From a virus, in IMG/VR virus record IMGVR_UViG_3300009034_000083, positions 1-43,219 of that record: a DNA stretch of 43,219 nucleotides; one strand, given 5' to 3'. Under the pieces are notes generated by a model. The model was given only the letters and a program-made list of their open reading frames with translations. It was not told the origin of the DNA and did not search any database. Position 1 is the first letter of the stretch; the number at the start of each line of letters is the position of its first letter. Below, in pieces: positions 31,136 through 38,479 of this stretch. A program made the position numbers and the translations under genes.

Positions 31136-31450
31136 CTACTTCTCCTTAATAATAATAATTTTAAAAACTTCTTTGATTTTGTCCAGTATAAGCTTGCAAG
31201 GTTCCGAACTTTGTTCGTAAGAAATACTAAATATACCCTCGGGTTCTGTTTCTTCGCCTGTTTCTTCGTTATAAAAATATGCTTGATCTACATCTAACTC
31301 AACACACGAACACCCAATATCATCTGTTATTTTATCGAGTATTTCCTGTACAGCATCCTCGCTCTTCCCTTTTACATTACAAAACATCTCTGTTGAGCTA
31401 TTCGTAATGATGTCTGTAACGCTGTGAATTCCTATAATCAATTTCTTCAT
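31136..31450 (-). CDS. TNSS-motif protein 1
   Basis: 104 residues. IHSVTDIITNSSTEMFCNVK (8-27) is the first copy in the operon. The body contains ILDKITDDIGCSCVELDVDQ and an acidic YNEETGEETEPEG loop; residues CSC could bind metal. AAGGAATAG precedes ATG 31450. Function unknown; see the TNSS finding. Confidence 0.5.
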   Translation of the reverse strand: MKKLIIGIHSVTDIITNSSTEMFCNVKGKSEDAVQEILDKITDDIGCSCVELDVDQAYFYNEETGEETEPEGIFSISYEQSSEPCKLILDKIKEVFKIIIIKEK

Positions 31451-31469
31451 CTATTCCTTTTCAAAAACC

Positions 31470-31523
31470 AAGACAGCACGGTTGGGAACATTCCCATACG
31501 GCCAGTACAATCCGTGCTGTCTT
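31470..31523 (-). ncRNA. Hairpin-bounded intergenic element (3)
   Basis: AAGACAGCACGG (31470-31481) and CCGTGCTGTCTT (31512-31523) form a perfect 12-bp stem, with an inner TGGGA/TCCCA hairpin. It lies just upstream of the TNSS genes. An AAGGAG site followed by ATG TAA (31537-31532) lies before it. It is followed on the minus strand by GGTTTTTG, so a weak terminator or attenuator is also possible. Confidence 0.5.
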
Positions 31524-31555
31524 AAAAAAAATTACATTTACTCCTTACAATAGGA

Positions 31556-31867
31556 TTATTTCTTTTCATCCGACTTCCCTTTACCGAATTGTATGGATTT
31601 TATAAAATCCCCATCAAGTATCTGCACTTTAATCTTACGTAGGTCAAGGATTATACTTTCGGTATTATCTTGAAATCTCTGCACATTTATAAGAGGTTCG
31701 TTTACTGCTAATACTTCTAATGGTATACCGTTTAAAGAAGTATCTTCAAAGTCTTCAAAATGGGTTACACCGATACCGAAACCCATTTTTGATGTCATTC
31801 CCACCTTTCTCGTTTCGCCTTTTACTATTAAAATAATATTGCCGACTTTGATGTTATTCGTAGTCAC
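31556..31867 (-). CDS. Hypothetical beta-rich protein
   Basis: 103 residues: IKVGNIILIVKGETRKVGMT, then VTHFEDFEDTSLNGIPLEVL, suggest a small beta barrel with acidic loop. No family recognised. Overlaps the upstream gene by 14 bases. Confidence 0.4.
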   Translation of the reverse strand: MTTNNIKVGNIILIVKGETRKVGMTSKMGFGIGVTHFEDFEDTSLNGIPLEVLAVNEPLINVQRFQDNTESIILDLRKIKVQILDGDFIKSIQFGKGKSDEKK

Positions 31868-32081
31868 TAAAACTAATACCCCTATTATCCATTTGTTTAA
31901 ATATATATGCGCTTATATCTTCGTATATATCCACTACATCGCCCTCCAGGTGTTTTGTGCGTAATTTAGCGTGAATTAAATCCCACAATACAGCATAACA
32001 ATCATCTGCACTCTGCGCTCGTTTGGCACGTTTACGTTCATCGTAATCTTTACTATCATCGAATTCGAGAATTATTTTCAT
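31854..32081 (-). CDS. Small conserved phage protein (ALWD type)
   Basis: 75 residues. AKRAQSADDCYAVLWDLIHA (19-38), then KLRTKHLEG, resembles a recurring phage pattern (RAxxADxxYxALWDxxxxLR) of unknown function. ATG shares a base with the previous stop. Confidence 0.5.
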   Translation of the reverse strand: MKIILEFDDSKDYDERKRAKRAQSADDCYAVLWDLIHAKLRTKHLEGDVVDIYEDISAYIFKQMDNRGISFSDYE

Positions 32082-32284
32082 TATAGTTCTCCATGTTTCG
32101 TATCATAATCAATAGTCTGCATACAGTTTTTCATTCCTATAGGTACCCGGAATCGTGCTTCAGCTTTTGCGCATTGTACACTTGAAGAATATAATGTAAC
32201 TTTACGTTTATGCGGAAAAGGCAAACCCAAAAGACCTTCGATTTTATTATAATGAAATATTATGGTATATTTTTTTAGTTTCAT
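32081..32284 (-). CDS. Small protein of unknown function
   Basis: 67 residues starting MKLKKYTIIFHYNKIEGLLG, with a beta-hairpin-like start and a SSSVQCAKAEARFRVPIGMK helix. It shares features of small phage proteins that begin with a short sheet and a helix containing an A.AEAR pattern. No function known. Confidence 0.4.
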   Translation of the reverse strand: MKLKKYTIIFHYNKIEGLLGLPFPHKRKVTLYSSSVQCAKAEARFRVPIGMKNCMQTIDYDTKHGEL

Positions 32285-32523
32285 ATAACATCCTGTATGG
32301 TATGATCATTACATTCTCTAACCCGTCCTTGTTCTTGGAAATCTTCTATAGTTTTAAGCATACCTTTTATGTCATCATTTAAATCATCTAACCGCTCCGA
32401 TAAATCATCATTTTCTTTTTGCAGTTCATCATTCTTTTTCTCTAATTTTTCATAGCAACTTTCACAATAAACCATCTGCTCATTCATCATATTTCCACAA
32501 TTATCACATTCGCAATTAATCAT
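32281..32523 (-). CDS. Zinc-finger and coiled-coil small protein
   Basis: 80 residues. CECDNCGNMMNEQMVYCESC (4-23) is a zinc ribbon; KKNDELQKENDDLSERLDDL is a coiled coil. Probable oligomer with a metal site. ATGA overlap. Function unknown. Confidence 0.45.
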   Translation of the reverse strand: MINCECDNCGNMMNEQMVYCESCYEKLEKKNDELQKENDDLSERLDDLNDDIKGMLKTIEDFQEQGRVRECNDHTIQDVI

Positions 32524-32532
32524 TATATACTC

Positions 32533-32721
32533 CTAAATAGTCTCCACAAACTTTTTAATTTTACCGCATTTGATACAAGTTACTATACAGATGTATTTAC
32601 CATATTCTATATCTTCAAAACCTCTATATCTAAATACTCCCACTTCAACCATTTTTTCTATAGGACTTTTCTCTTTTGTTTCAGTAAGCACTTTCCAATT
32701 ATGTTTACATCTTTTAAGCAT
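32533..32721 (-). CDS. Small zinc-ribbon protein
   Basis: 62 residues. CKHNWKVLTETKEKSP, then ICIVTCIKCGKIKKF, form a CxH...CxxC-like zinc site typical of small phage proteins. Function unknown. Confidence 0.45.
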   Translation of the reverse strand: MLKRCKHNWKVLTETKEKSPIEKMVEVGVFRYRGFEDIEYGKYICIVTCIKCGKIKKFVETI

Positions 32722-32733
32722 TTTTATTGCCCT

Positions 32734-33687
32734 CTATCCAAATATTTTATCTACTATACTTGCTACATATTCTTGTGTAGGTTTAAATTCTGGATTCTTT
32801 TCTTGTTTTTTCTTTAAAGCATCAATTAACTTAATAAAATATGCCGTATCTACCCCTGTAAGCTGATCTTCAAGTGTAGGAATATCCGTTAAATCTAGTT
32901 CGCTTACTTGCATTAATACTTTTAATATCTGTCCTGCATTTATATACCATCCACGATTTATAAACTTTCGCATTCTTATAACAGAACAGACTGGATATTT
33001 GCTCCCAACATATTGAAGTTGTTTTGATAAAATACTTTCAAGAGCACCTTGCCTTAAAACCAACTTATCGTCTTTTGAAGTCCAATAACTTGTGCAGTGC
33101 ATGAAATCATAATTTTCATGGATTTTATCAGGATCGCCATAAAATCTTATGATTATTTGAATTTTATTCGCTAATGTTATAGCGTTATCGGTTAAAAACA
33201 CAGGTCTATATTTTTCTTTCTTTTTATCTTCTAATAGTTTTCCGTCAACTTCATCTGCTTCGGTAAGGGTTTCTTGAATTGCTTGTTCAATATATTCTTC
33301 ACCTTCTTCAATAGGGTGATTCTCAAAGTATCTATATTGAGATTCGTCTGTTTGTTCACCAACAATACCGGCTGATTGAATTCTTATACGAACTCTATCA
33401 TCTTCGCTCATATCAAGTTTTGCTTGAGTGGTCATGTCATTTTTCTCTGTCTTGTGCAACTCATTAAATTCATTTACATAATATTTTGCCACAGCTTTTA
33501 CGGTTTCAAAATCAGTAAAATAATAATCAAAATCATTTATTGATTCGTTCATAAGCATTGAAACAATAGCACCACCAGTAACTATTGAATTCTTCTCAAT
33601 GAGTTTTCTTACGTTTTCATCTTTTATGCTTTTTAAAAACTCATTATGCTTTCTTTTGATAACTGATTTTATGTTTCTTTTATTCAT
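32734..33687 (-). CDS. Nucleotidyltransferase-like phage protein
   Basis: 317 residues from ATG 33687 (GAGG nine bases upstream); a longer frame overlaps the nuclease gene. IVTGGAIVSMLMNESINDFD (36-54) carries a GG-containing strand-helix and D52-x-D54, the layout of the polymerase-beta nucleotidyltransferase superfamily (GG/S...DxD). The third Asp is not identified with certainty. RKHNEFLKSIKDENV and VYDFMHCTSYW-like segments support a conserved phage family. Substrate unknown; tRNA or nucleotide are possibilities. Confidence 0.55.
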   Translation of the reverse strand: MNKRNIKSVIKRKHNEFLKSIKDENVRKLIEKNSIVTGGAIVSMLMNESINDFDYYFTDFETVKAVAKYYVNEFNELHKTEKNDMTTQAKLDMSEDDRVRIRIQSAGIVGEQTDESQYRYFENHPIEEGEEYIEQAIQETLTEADEVDGKLLEDKKKEKYRPVFLTDNAITLANKIQIIIRFYGDPDKIHENYDFMHCTSYWTSKDDKLVLRQGALESILSKQLQYVGSKYPVCSVIRMRKFINRGWYINAGQILKVLMQVSELDLTDIPTLEDQLTGVDTAYFIKLIDALKKKQEKNPEFKPTQEYVASIVDKIFG

Positions 33688-34141
33688 TACTATATACCTC
33701 CTCAAGCAAATTATATAACTGATCAACATCCTCAATTATAGCCAACTTCGGCAAAAGTACAGAACTTTTCAAAAAATCGCTCATTGTAGTAATACACCAG
33801 TAAATATAATCTTCGGGTTTCCAGAATATTATCTTAAAAGGCCAGAACCCTTTTTGATAGGCATTCTGAAGGGCAAGAAACTGATGCTCTTGCTTACGCC
33901 TCCACGCTTCCATAGAGTAGGTTTTCTTATTTTCAGTATACTTAGCCTCGTAAGGTAAATAAAGCCCCCTATGGGCTACATAGCCATCGTAGGGCATAGT
34001 AGAATACCCCTCATTAAGATGATAGGCTATAGCACCTGTTTTTCTCATAGCTAGTATAAATTCACTCTCGTTATCGGCTTCGGGGGTGGTATAGTCACGC
34101 TTCTTAACTGGGCCTTCGGTTTCGTAGAAGTAATCAGACAT
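33680..34141 (-). CDS. RecU-like (PD-(D/E)XK) nuclease
   Basis: 153 residues. ESEFILAMRKTGAIAYHLNE (25-44), PYDGYVAHRGLYLPYEAKYT (50-69) with Asp52 and Glu65-Ala-Lys67, and MEAWRRKQEHQFLALQNAYQ (74-93) follow the order of RecU-type Holliday junction resolvases. It is short and lacks the RecU stalk, so it may be a resolvase or a repair nuclease. The recombination ATPase and SSB-like genes at 35596-37076 are close in the operon. Confidence 0.65.
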   Translation of the reverse strand: MSDYFYETEGPVKKRDYTTPEADNESEFILAMRKTGAIAYHLNEGYSTMPYDGYVAHRGLYLPYEAKYTENKKTYSMEAWRRKQEHQFLALQNAYQKGFWPFKIIFWKPEDYIYWCITTMSDFLKSSVLLPKLAIIEDVDQLYNLLEEVYSNE

Positions 34142-34487
34142 TATTGTTCTTATTAAAATCTATTACAACAGTATCGGGGTTTCCTGTTAAGCCTATCAAT
34201 GATTGTCCTTCTGTTAAAATCAAATCCTCTTTCTGTTCATATCTCCCATAATCAATAAATATTCTTGAACCCATAGGATTATTCCTAATAGCATCACCTA
34301 TTGTTTTGTAATCAGCTTTTCTCCAGCTACTAACTACAACTTGAGGTCTTTTGTTTGCAATCCATAACCATAATTTTGTAGGTGGGAACCTACCACACAT
34401 TCTCTCTGCAAAATCCCACAACTTACAATTAAATCTCTGCTTTAATTCATCTAATAAAAATAATAAAAACTTAAACCAAAATTTCAT
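34134..34487 (-). CDS. Membrane-anchored beta-helix cap-like protein
   Basis: 117 residues. A hydrophobic N-terminus (MKFWFKFLLFLLDEL) is followed by a basic stretch and then DYKTIGDAIRNNPMGSRIFI, GQSLIGLTGNPDTVVIDF. The second half strikingly resembles the start of the tail-spike beta-helix near 42781-42928. It contains only about one turn of helix, so it is probably a truncated relative with another role. Placed between small genes and the nuclease gene. Overlaps its upstream neighbour by ATGA. Confidence 0.5.
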   Translation of the reverse strand: MKFWFKFLLFLLDELKQRFNCKLWDFAERMCGRFPPTKLWLWIANKRPQVVVSSWRKADYKTIGDAIRNNPMGSRIFIDYGRYEQKEDLILTEGQSLIGLTGNPDTVVIDFNKNNNV

Positions 34488-34663
34488 TTATTTTCCTTTT
34501 TTTCCTCTTCCTCATCCTTAAAATATTCCCTCGCAAATTCAGCATTTTCTTTCATTATTTCCAGATACGCTTTGTTTTTATCTTTGTTTTTTTTAACTCG
34601 ATCACGAATTGCTTTACGTTTCCGCGCTTCTTCTATCATACGTTTTTTGGCCCAAGGGTTCAT
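34484..34663 (-). CDS. Very small charged helical protein
   Basis: A 59-residue frame: MNPWAKKRMIEEARKRKAIR, then DRVKKNKDKNKAYLEIMKEN, then an acidic-basic tail. The TAA of the upstream gene immediately precedes the ATG, and GAAGGTG is the ribosome site. Almost certainly a coiled or nucleic-acid-contacting helix; function unknown. Confidence 0.55.
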   Translation of the reverse strand: MNPWAKKRMIEEARKRKAIRDRVKKNKDKNKAYLEIMKENAEFAREYFKDEEEEKKENK

Positions 34664-35338
34664 TTATTCACCTTCAAACAACTGCTCCATTTCCTCTTTA
34701 GTTACGCCGAGTTTTTCTTTGAGTTCGTCTGCTGTTTTACGAAGTTCTCGGGCGCGAGTTTCCTTATCAATAAACTCATTCATAACAGCTTTGTAAATCC
34801 TCTTTTTCGCATCAATGACCCCTTCAATAGTCTCTTCCCTCGCCTCACCACAAGCCTGTACTTCCAATTTCGTAACTGGTGCTTCCATTTGTACTTCCTT
34901 TATTTTATCTGGTTTTGAATAATAAACTTTACCCGGAATAGATGAATAAACATTTTCTTCGACATACCTTAACATAGGATATGCCCTACTATAAGAATTA
35001 AAATCAACATTCACAACTACCGCCCCACACTGCGTACATGTTCCGTGGTCTTTCCTGTCTGGGAATTGATGTACGCATTTGAGTTCTGATTCAAAAAAAT
35101 ACCCTAATGCTCCAAATACTTCATATTTAATTTGTTGCCCTTCTTGTGTTATGCTGTATATTCTATATATATGGCCGCTATCTATTTGTACCTTATCTTT
35201 TAATTTGAATTTTGGTTTAGTTTTAAGTTGCCAATTACTATATTTAAAAGGAATCCCACCCCCGACATTACAACTATTACGATATTTAGATCGGCATACG
35301 TTACCTTGATACTTACAATTACTACACATTTTTTCCAT
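34664..35338 (-). CDS. Zinc-binding hypothetical protein with KOW-like strand
   Basis: 224 residues from ATG 35338 (AGAAGGTAGTATG). CSNCKYQGNVCRSKYRNSC (5-23) is a Cys-rich N-terminus. FKLKDKVQIDSGHIYRIYSI resembles a small SH3-like strand pair, and CVHQFPDRKDHGTCTQCGAV is a second zinc module. The C-terminal 60 residues are a charged coil (ETRARELRKTADELKEKLGV). Function unknown; the multi-part layout suggests an adaptor. It is preceded by two structured intergenic elements. Confidence 0.5.
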   Translation of the reverse strand: MEKMCSNCKYQGNVCRSKYRNSCNVGGGIPFKYSNWQLKTKPKFKLKDKVQIDSGHIYRIYSITQEGQQIKYEVFGALGYFFESELKCVHQFPDRKDHGTCTQCGAVVVNVDFNSYSRAYPMLRYVEENVYSSIPGKVYYSKPDKIKEVQMEAPVTKLEVQACGEAREETIEGVIDAKKRIYKAVMNEFIDKETRARELRKTADELKEKLGVTKEEMEQLFEGE

Positions 35339-35356
35339 ACTACCTTCTTTCAAACA

Positions 35357-35447
35357 TCAGCAGGGCAAGGTTGTGGTCCTTGTGCGCTCCAAGGCAACAG
35401 ATGCCGAGGGATAAGGGGAACGACCCCTGCACGACTGACCCTGCTGA
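35357..35447 (-). ncRNA. Multi-branched structured element (A)
   Basis: TCAGCAGGG (35357-35365) pairs with CCCTGCTGA (35439-35447) over 9 bp. Inside lie CAAGG/CCTTG (35366-35370, 35378-35382), GGCA/TGCC (35393-35396, 35402-35405) and GGGG/CCCC (35415-35418, 35424-35427), giving a stem with three side hairpins. It is unusually GC-rich for this genome and sits in the leader of the 34664-35338 gene. It resembles no RNA family I recognise. Confidence 0.55.
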
Positions 35448-35453
35448 AAAAGA

Positions 35454-35580
35454 GTGGTGGGGTAGAGTATTTGATTTTTGCATGCATCCGTCCTTACTTT
35501 TTTAGCTTTCAGTAACGGCGTTCCGGTACTCATGTAACTCTGGCTTTCACCGGTATCAGCACCACTTAAGATCCCACCAC
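35454..35580 (-). ncRNA. Multi-branched structured element (B)
   Basis: GTGGTGGG (35454-35461) pairs with CCCACCAC (35573-35580). The interior holds ACCGGT and ACCGG/CCGGT dyads and two ACNGNNAAAGC-like stretches. It abuts element A on its upstream side. Together they fill the 257-base gap after the SSB-like gene, which is large for this window. Confidence 0.45.
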
Positions 35581-35595
35581 AAAATCTACTATCCA

Positions 35596-36024
35596 TTAAA
35601 ACGGTACACTTTCAGCGCTATCATCTTCTTCTGATTCATCTTTACCCTTATTAAACTTCTCCCACCCATCCTCAATTTTTTTTACTTTTTCTTTTGTCAA
35701 CTTTGCTGTAAAATGTGCCAAGTTCCATGATTCTTTAGTCACATCCCCATCTGGCGAAGTCCAATGTTCACATATTAAACCTTGGCTACTCTCGGTTATT
35801 TCCGGTTCCGTCATCGAGCCATTCCAACCAAGATGTTTTAATACAGCATAACTGTATCTTTTAGCCTTTTCAGAATGCAACCAGATTTTCATTACCGCAT
35901 TCCCGGCACCTTCTACGGTCCAGAACGTAGTTAAAAACTCACGTCCGTCATAGGCATCCACTCCAGGTTCTATGCGTGTACAAAATCCTTCATATTCACC
36001 TACAGGTATAAGGTCTTCACTCAT
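35596..36024 (-). CDS. SSB-like DNA-binding protein
   Basis: 142 residues. A beta-rich N-terminal half (GEYEGFCTRIEPGVDAYDGR, FLTTFWTVEGAGNAVMKIWL) is followed by KFNKGKDESEEDDSAESVPF. The acidic tail ending in PF is the signature of single-stranded DNA-binding proteins, which use it to recruit partners. The fold is more like phage DUF669 or single-strand binding proteins than bacterial SSB. It overlaps the recombination ATPase gene (ATGA), with which it should act. Confidence 0.6.
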   Translation of the reverse strand: MSEDLIPVGEYEGFCTRIEPGVDAYDGREFLTTFWTVEGAGNAVMKIWLHSEKAKRYSYAVLKHLGWNGSMTEPEITESSQGLICEHWTSPDGDVTKESWNLAHFTAKLTKEKVKKIEDGWEKFNKGKDESEEDDSAESVPF

Positions 36025-37076
36025 TTTTTCTTTCCTTTCTTTTCCAATTCCTTAACTTTATTTTTGAGGGCCTTTTCCAACGTTCCCTCTTTTAATACAT
36101 ATTCCAATTCTTCTACAGACATTTGTTCAATGGCATCCCAAGAACGATTATCAAAAATTTCTTTCAATACTTTTACCTTGGCCTGCTTTTCGTCTTTTCC
36201 TGTTCCAGGAATATACTCAACACACATTGCCTGTATTTCACCAATAGCCTTTTTATATCTCTTTCTGCGATGCTCAGAACTATTATCATCTTTCAATGCA
36301 TCATCTGAATTCCGTTCTGGATCAAACAACCGATGTGTGCCACCGAGATTCAGCTTTTCAATATGCGGTAATATATTCTCAAATGTAGGATTCTCAAAAC
36401 GCTTTCCATCTATCACATCAAATCTGTCACCTTCAACGTGAGCAACTCGTTTAAATTCCTGCTTGCCATCATTCTCAAATATCTTTTCTCGCTCCATACG
36501 GACAATTAGGGCTGGCTCGTATCCCATTTCGTTTTCAACTTTCATTTTGATACCCGTTTTTTCCAGTTGCTTCTTTCCATCCTCATCCTCAAAAAAGTCA
36601 TATTCATATCCTGCACGTCCACACATTATAATATGAACCTTAGATATAAGAAACGCATCTGTTAACTTTGCCCATTCTGATTTCAATACGGTCCAATCTT
36701 GAAAAAATAATCGTTTCCGGTTGTGGGTTCTCATATATGACTCCGTGAGTTCCCGCCAAACATGAGTGACAGAATCAATAATCAGAATGGGTATCTTTGA
36801 ATCTTCGCATTCCTTAATAACTCCAATACAATCCACAAAGGCTCGCGACTTTACCCCAACAAGTTCCACGCCTGCCGGATCAAACAATATCGGCTTGACA
36901 TAATCAGAACCGGTTTCGGTTTCAAAAAAACATACCTGTTTGGTCTTGGATTTGATATATTCCGAAAGACCAATTGCGAATTTACTCGCACTAAAAGATT
37001 TTCCACTTTTTGAAAACCCGTACAGACCCATCTTCAAAAAAGCCTGTTCGTTTTCCATTGGGCGTATAATTCCCAT
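36021..37076 (-). CDS. Sak4-type RecA-fold recombination ATPase
   Basis: 351 residues. GLYGFSKSGKSFSASKFA (17-34) is the Walker A, and KIPILIIDSVTHVWRE (around 93-108) the Walker B. This matches phage single-strand annealing/Sak4 or AAA_24 ATPases, which are RecA-fold core proteins. A long charged C-terminus (KVKVLKEIFDNRSWDAIEQM, then EKALKNKVKELEKK) is extra. The neighbouring SSB-like and RecU-like genes make recombination or replication restart likely. Confidence 0.72.
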   Translation of the reverse strand: MGIIRPMENEQAFLKMGLYGFSKSGKSFSASKFAIGLSEYIKSKTKQVCFFETETGSDYVKPILFDPAGVELVGVKSRAFVDCIGVIKECEDSKIPILIIDSVTHVWRELTESYMRTHNRKRLFFQDWTVLKSEWAKLTDAFLISKVHIIMCGRAGYEYDFFEDEDGKKQLEKTGIKMKVENEMGYEPALIVRMEREKIFENDGKQEFKRVAHVEGDRFDVIDGKRFENPTFENILPHIEKLNLGGTHRLFDPERNSDDALKDDNSSEHRRKRYKKAIGEIQAMCVEYIPGTGKDEKQAKVKVLKEIFDNRSWDAIEQMSVEELEYVLKEGTLEKALKNKVKELEKKGKKK

Positions 37077-37088
37077 GCTATTCTCCTT

Positions 37089-37628
37089 TTACAAATATGT
37101 ATTCGATTTAGGTCTACCGTTACATTCATCTCTATTATAATTACAACCCGCACAAGGGTCTTCTCCTGTCTTTGCTAATAAAGCAGTTAGCATACCATCC
37201 AACTTACATTTTCCAGATACAACACCTGCTGTTTTCATAAGATCACCCATTGCATCTTGTGGTTCTTTTCCAATCTTTGCCCTACATTCATCACAATTGC
37301 AACTTGGATTATGATCACCCTCTGGTTCATAAGAAATATTAAAGTGTTCCAAGAGACTCTTCAGCTGTCCCTCTGTATGATCATGCCACGGTGTTCCGAT
37401 AAAAAGCTTATCATCTTCTTTAAACACATTCATTTTACAAGCACGTCCATGTACATAATCCATATGTACACCACCTTTACCATATTCTACAATCTTTTTT
37501 GCATCCTCATCAGAAAGATACCCCATTTGAAAATGAAGCGCCCCAAGACCTTGAGGGTTTGAAAGTTCATATACTTTCTTTACAAATTCCACTAAATCAA
37601 CATCCGTTATTTCGACCTTCGATTCCAC
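37089..37628 (-). CDS. Conserved phage protein with HMDYVHGRACK motif
   Basis: 179 residues from GTG 37628 (AAGGAAGTAGC upstream); an earlier TTG would lie in the previous gene. VEFVKKVYELSNPQGLGALH (13-32), VHMDYVHGRACKMNVF and TPWHDHTEGQLKSLL form a family I recall only as conserved in phages. The C-terminal half has a Cys cluster (CNCDECRAK, CAGCNYNRDEC). A metal-dependent enzyme is possible given the conserved His and Cys. Confidence 0.5.
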   Translation of the reverse strand: MESKVEITDVDLVEFVKKVYELSNPQGLGALHFQMGYLSDEDAKKIVEYGKGGVHMDYVHGRACKMNVFKEDDKLFIGTPWHDHTEGQLKSLLEHFNISYEPEGDHNPSCNCDECRAKIGKEPQDAMGDLMKTAGVVSGKCKLDGMLTALLAKTGEDPCAGCNYNRDECNGRPKSNTYL

Positions 37629-37639
37629 GCTACTTCCTT

Positions 37640-37888
37640 TCAATAATCTTCAAGAATTACTTGAATTAATGCTATACCCATCATACATATTATAATACCT
37701 GCAAAAATACCAAATTCAAAAAATACAGCTTTTATAATGCCCCATACAACATCTGAATTGTTTATACCCCAACAATTTACAGCTTGCGTAATTCCACCAT
37801 ATAGCATTTTGTATATACCTAACCATCCCGCCAAGTAAATACCACCGAAAAACATGATTACACCTACTAATATAAAAAAATATTTCAT
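37640..37888 (-). CDS. Small membrane protein
   Basis: 82 residues with two membrane segments (FFILVGVIMFFGGIYLAGWL and AGIIICMMGIALIQVIL). AAGGGAGTAGTATG is the start cassette. Function unknown. Confidence 0.5.
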   Translation of the reverse strand: MKYFFILVGVIMFFGGIYLAGWLGIYKMLYGGITQAVNCWGINNSDVVWGIIKAVFFEFGIFAGIIICMMGIALIQVILEDY

Positions 37889-37889
37889 A

Positions 37890-38132
37890 CTACTCCCTTT
37901 CTAAAACCCAATCTTTCACAAAGTCATGCATCTCTTCTTCAATCTCTTTGGTGATTATGCATTCCGGCTCAATCTTTACGATAAAAACTTCGAGGTCTGG
38001 CCACATATAATGCGGCACGGATCGGTCTGCCTGTGGCGGTGTAATATCAAGTGTGACTTCTCTGGTAAATCCCGTTTCATAATCTTCGGGGGTTACGTGC
38101 ATAGTGAAGGTTTCTTCAAAACTATAGTTCAT
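37890..38132 (-). CDS. Small beta-rich protein
   Basis: 80 residues from ATG 38132 (MNYSFEETFTMHVTPEDYET). GGAGGG lies nine bases before; a longer frame extends into the upstream gene. FTREVTLDITPPQADRSVPH and MWPDLEVFIVKIEPECIITK look like a beta sheet. No known family. Confidence 0.45.
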   Translation of the reverse strand: MNYSFEETFTMHVTPEDYETGFTREVTLDITPPQADRSVPHYMWPDLEVFIVKIEPECIITKEIEEEMHDFVKDWVLERE

Positions 38133-38479
38133 ACTCTTATCCCTCCTGCTTTGGCTATGGCAATTGATGCGTTTCCCGTAATATCTCTGGTGCTGCAATT
38201 GCAAATAGCTGCCTCATGGTCAAACCCCACTAAGTCGTTATCCCAAAAATATTGCAATAATCCTTTGCAAGCCTCCAACAGGTCCGGTGCTGCTGCTATC
38301 AGCCGGGCGTTGGCTTTGGCTTCAATCGTTGGCAATTTAATTATTTTATTAGAATTATGATATTTAGCTTCTTGCATTGTAATAACCGCAATTCTCCAAT
38401 TAGAACCAGAATAACTAATATATTGTTTTCCCCTATTTGGTTCTTGCCGTACTTCCCACGGCCCCGGTGTGTATTTCAT
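38129..38479 (-). CDS. Conserved phage protein (ANARLIAAAPDLLEACK)
   Basis: 116 residues. YTPGPWEVRQE at the start and ANARLIAAAPDLLEACKGLL (around 56-75) are the hallmark blocks of a family present in very many phages, with no assigned function. Cys clusters follow (CNC). ATGA overlap on both sides. Confidence 0.65.
   Translation of the reverse strand: MKYTPGPWEVRQEPNRGKQYISYSGSNWRIAVITMQEAKYHNSNKIIKLPTIEAKANARLIAAAPDLLEACKGLLQYFWDNDLVGFDHEAAICNCSTRDITGNASIAIAKAGGIRV

Noticed and set aside
35357-35596. 79-residue frame starting TAATG at 35596
   Set aside because: The frame crosses two structured elements; its peptide has unusual composition and no homology that I recognise. The TAATG start keeps a small doubt.
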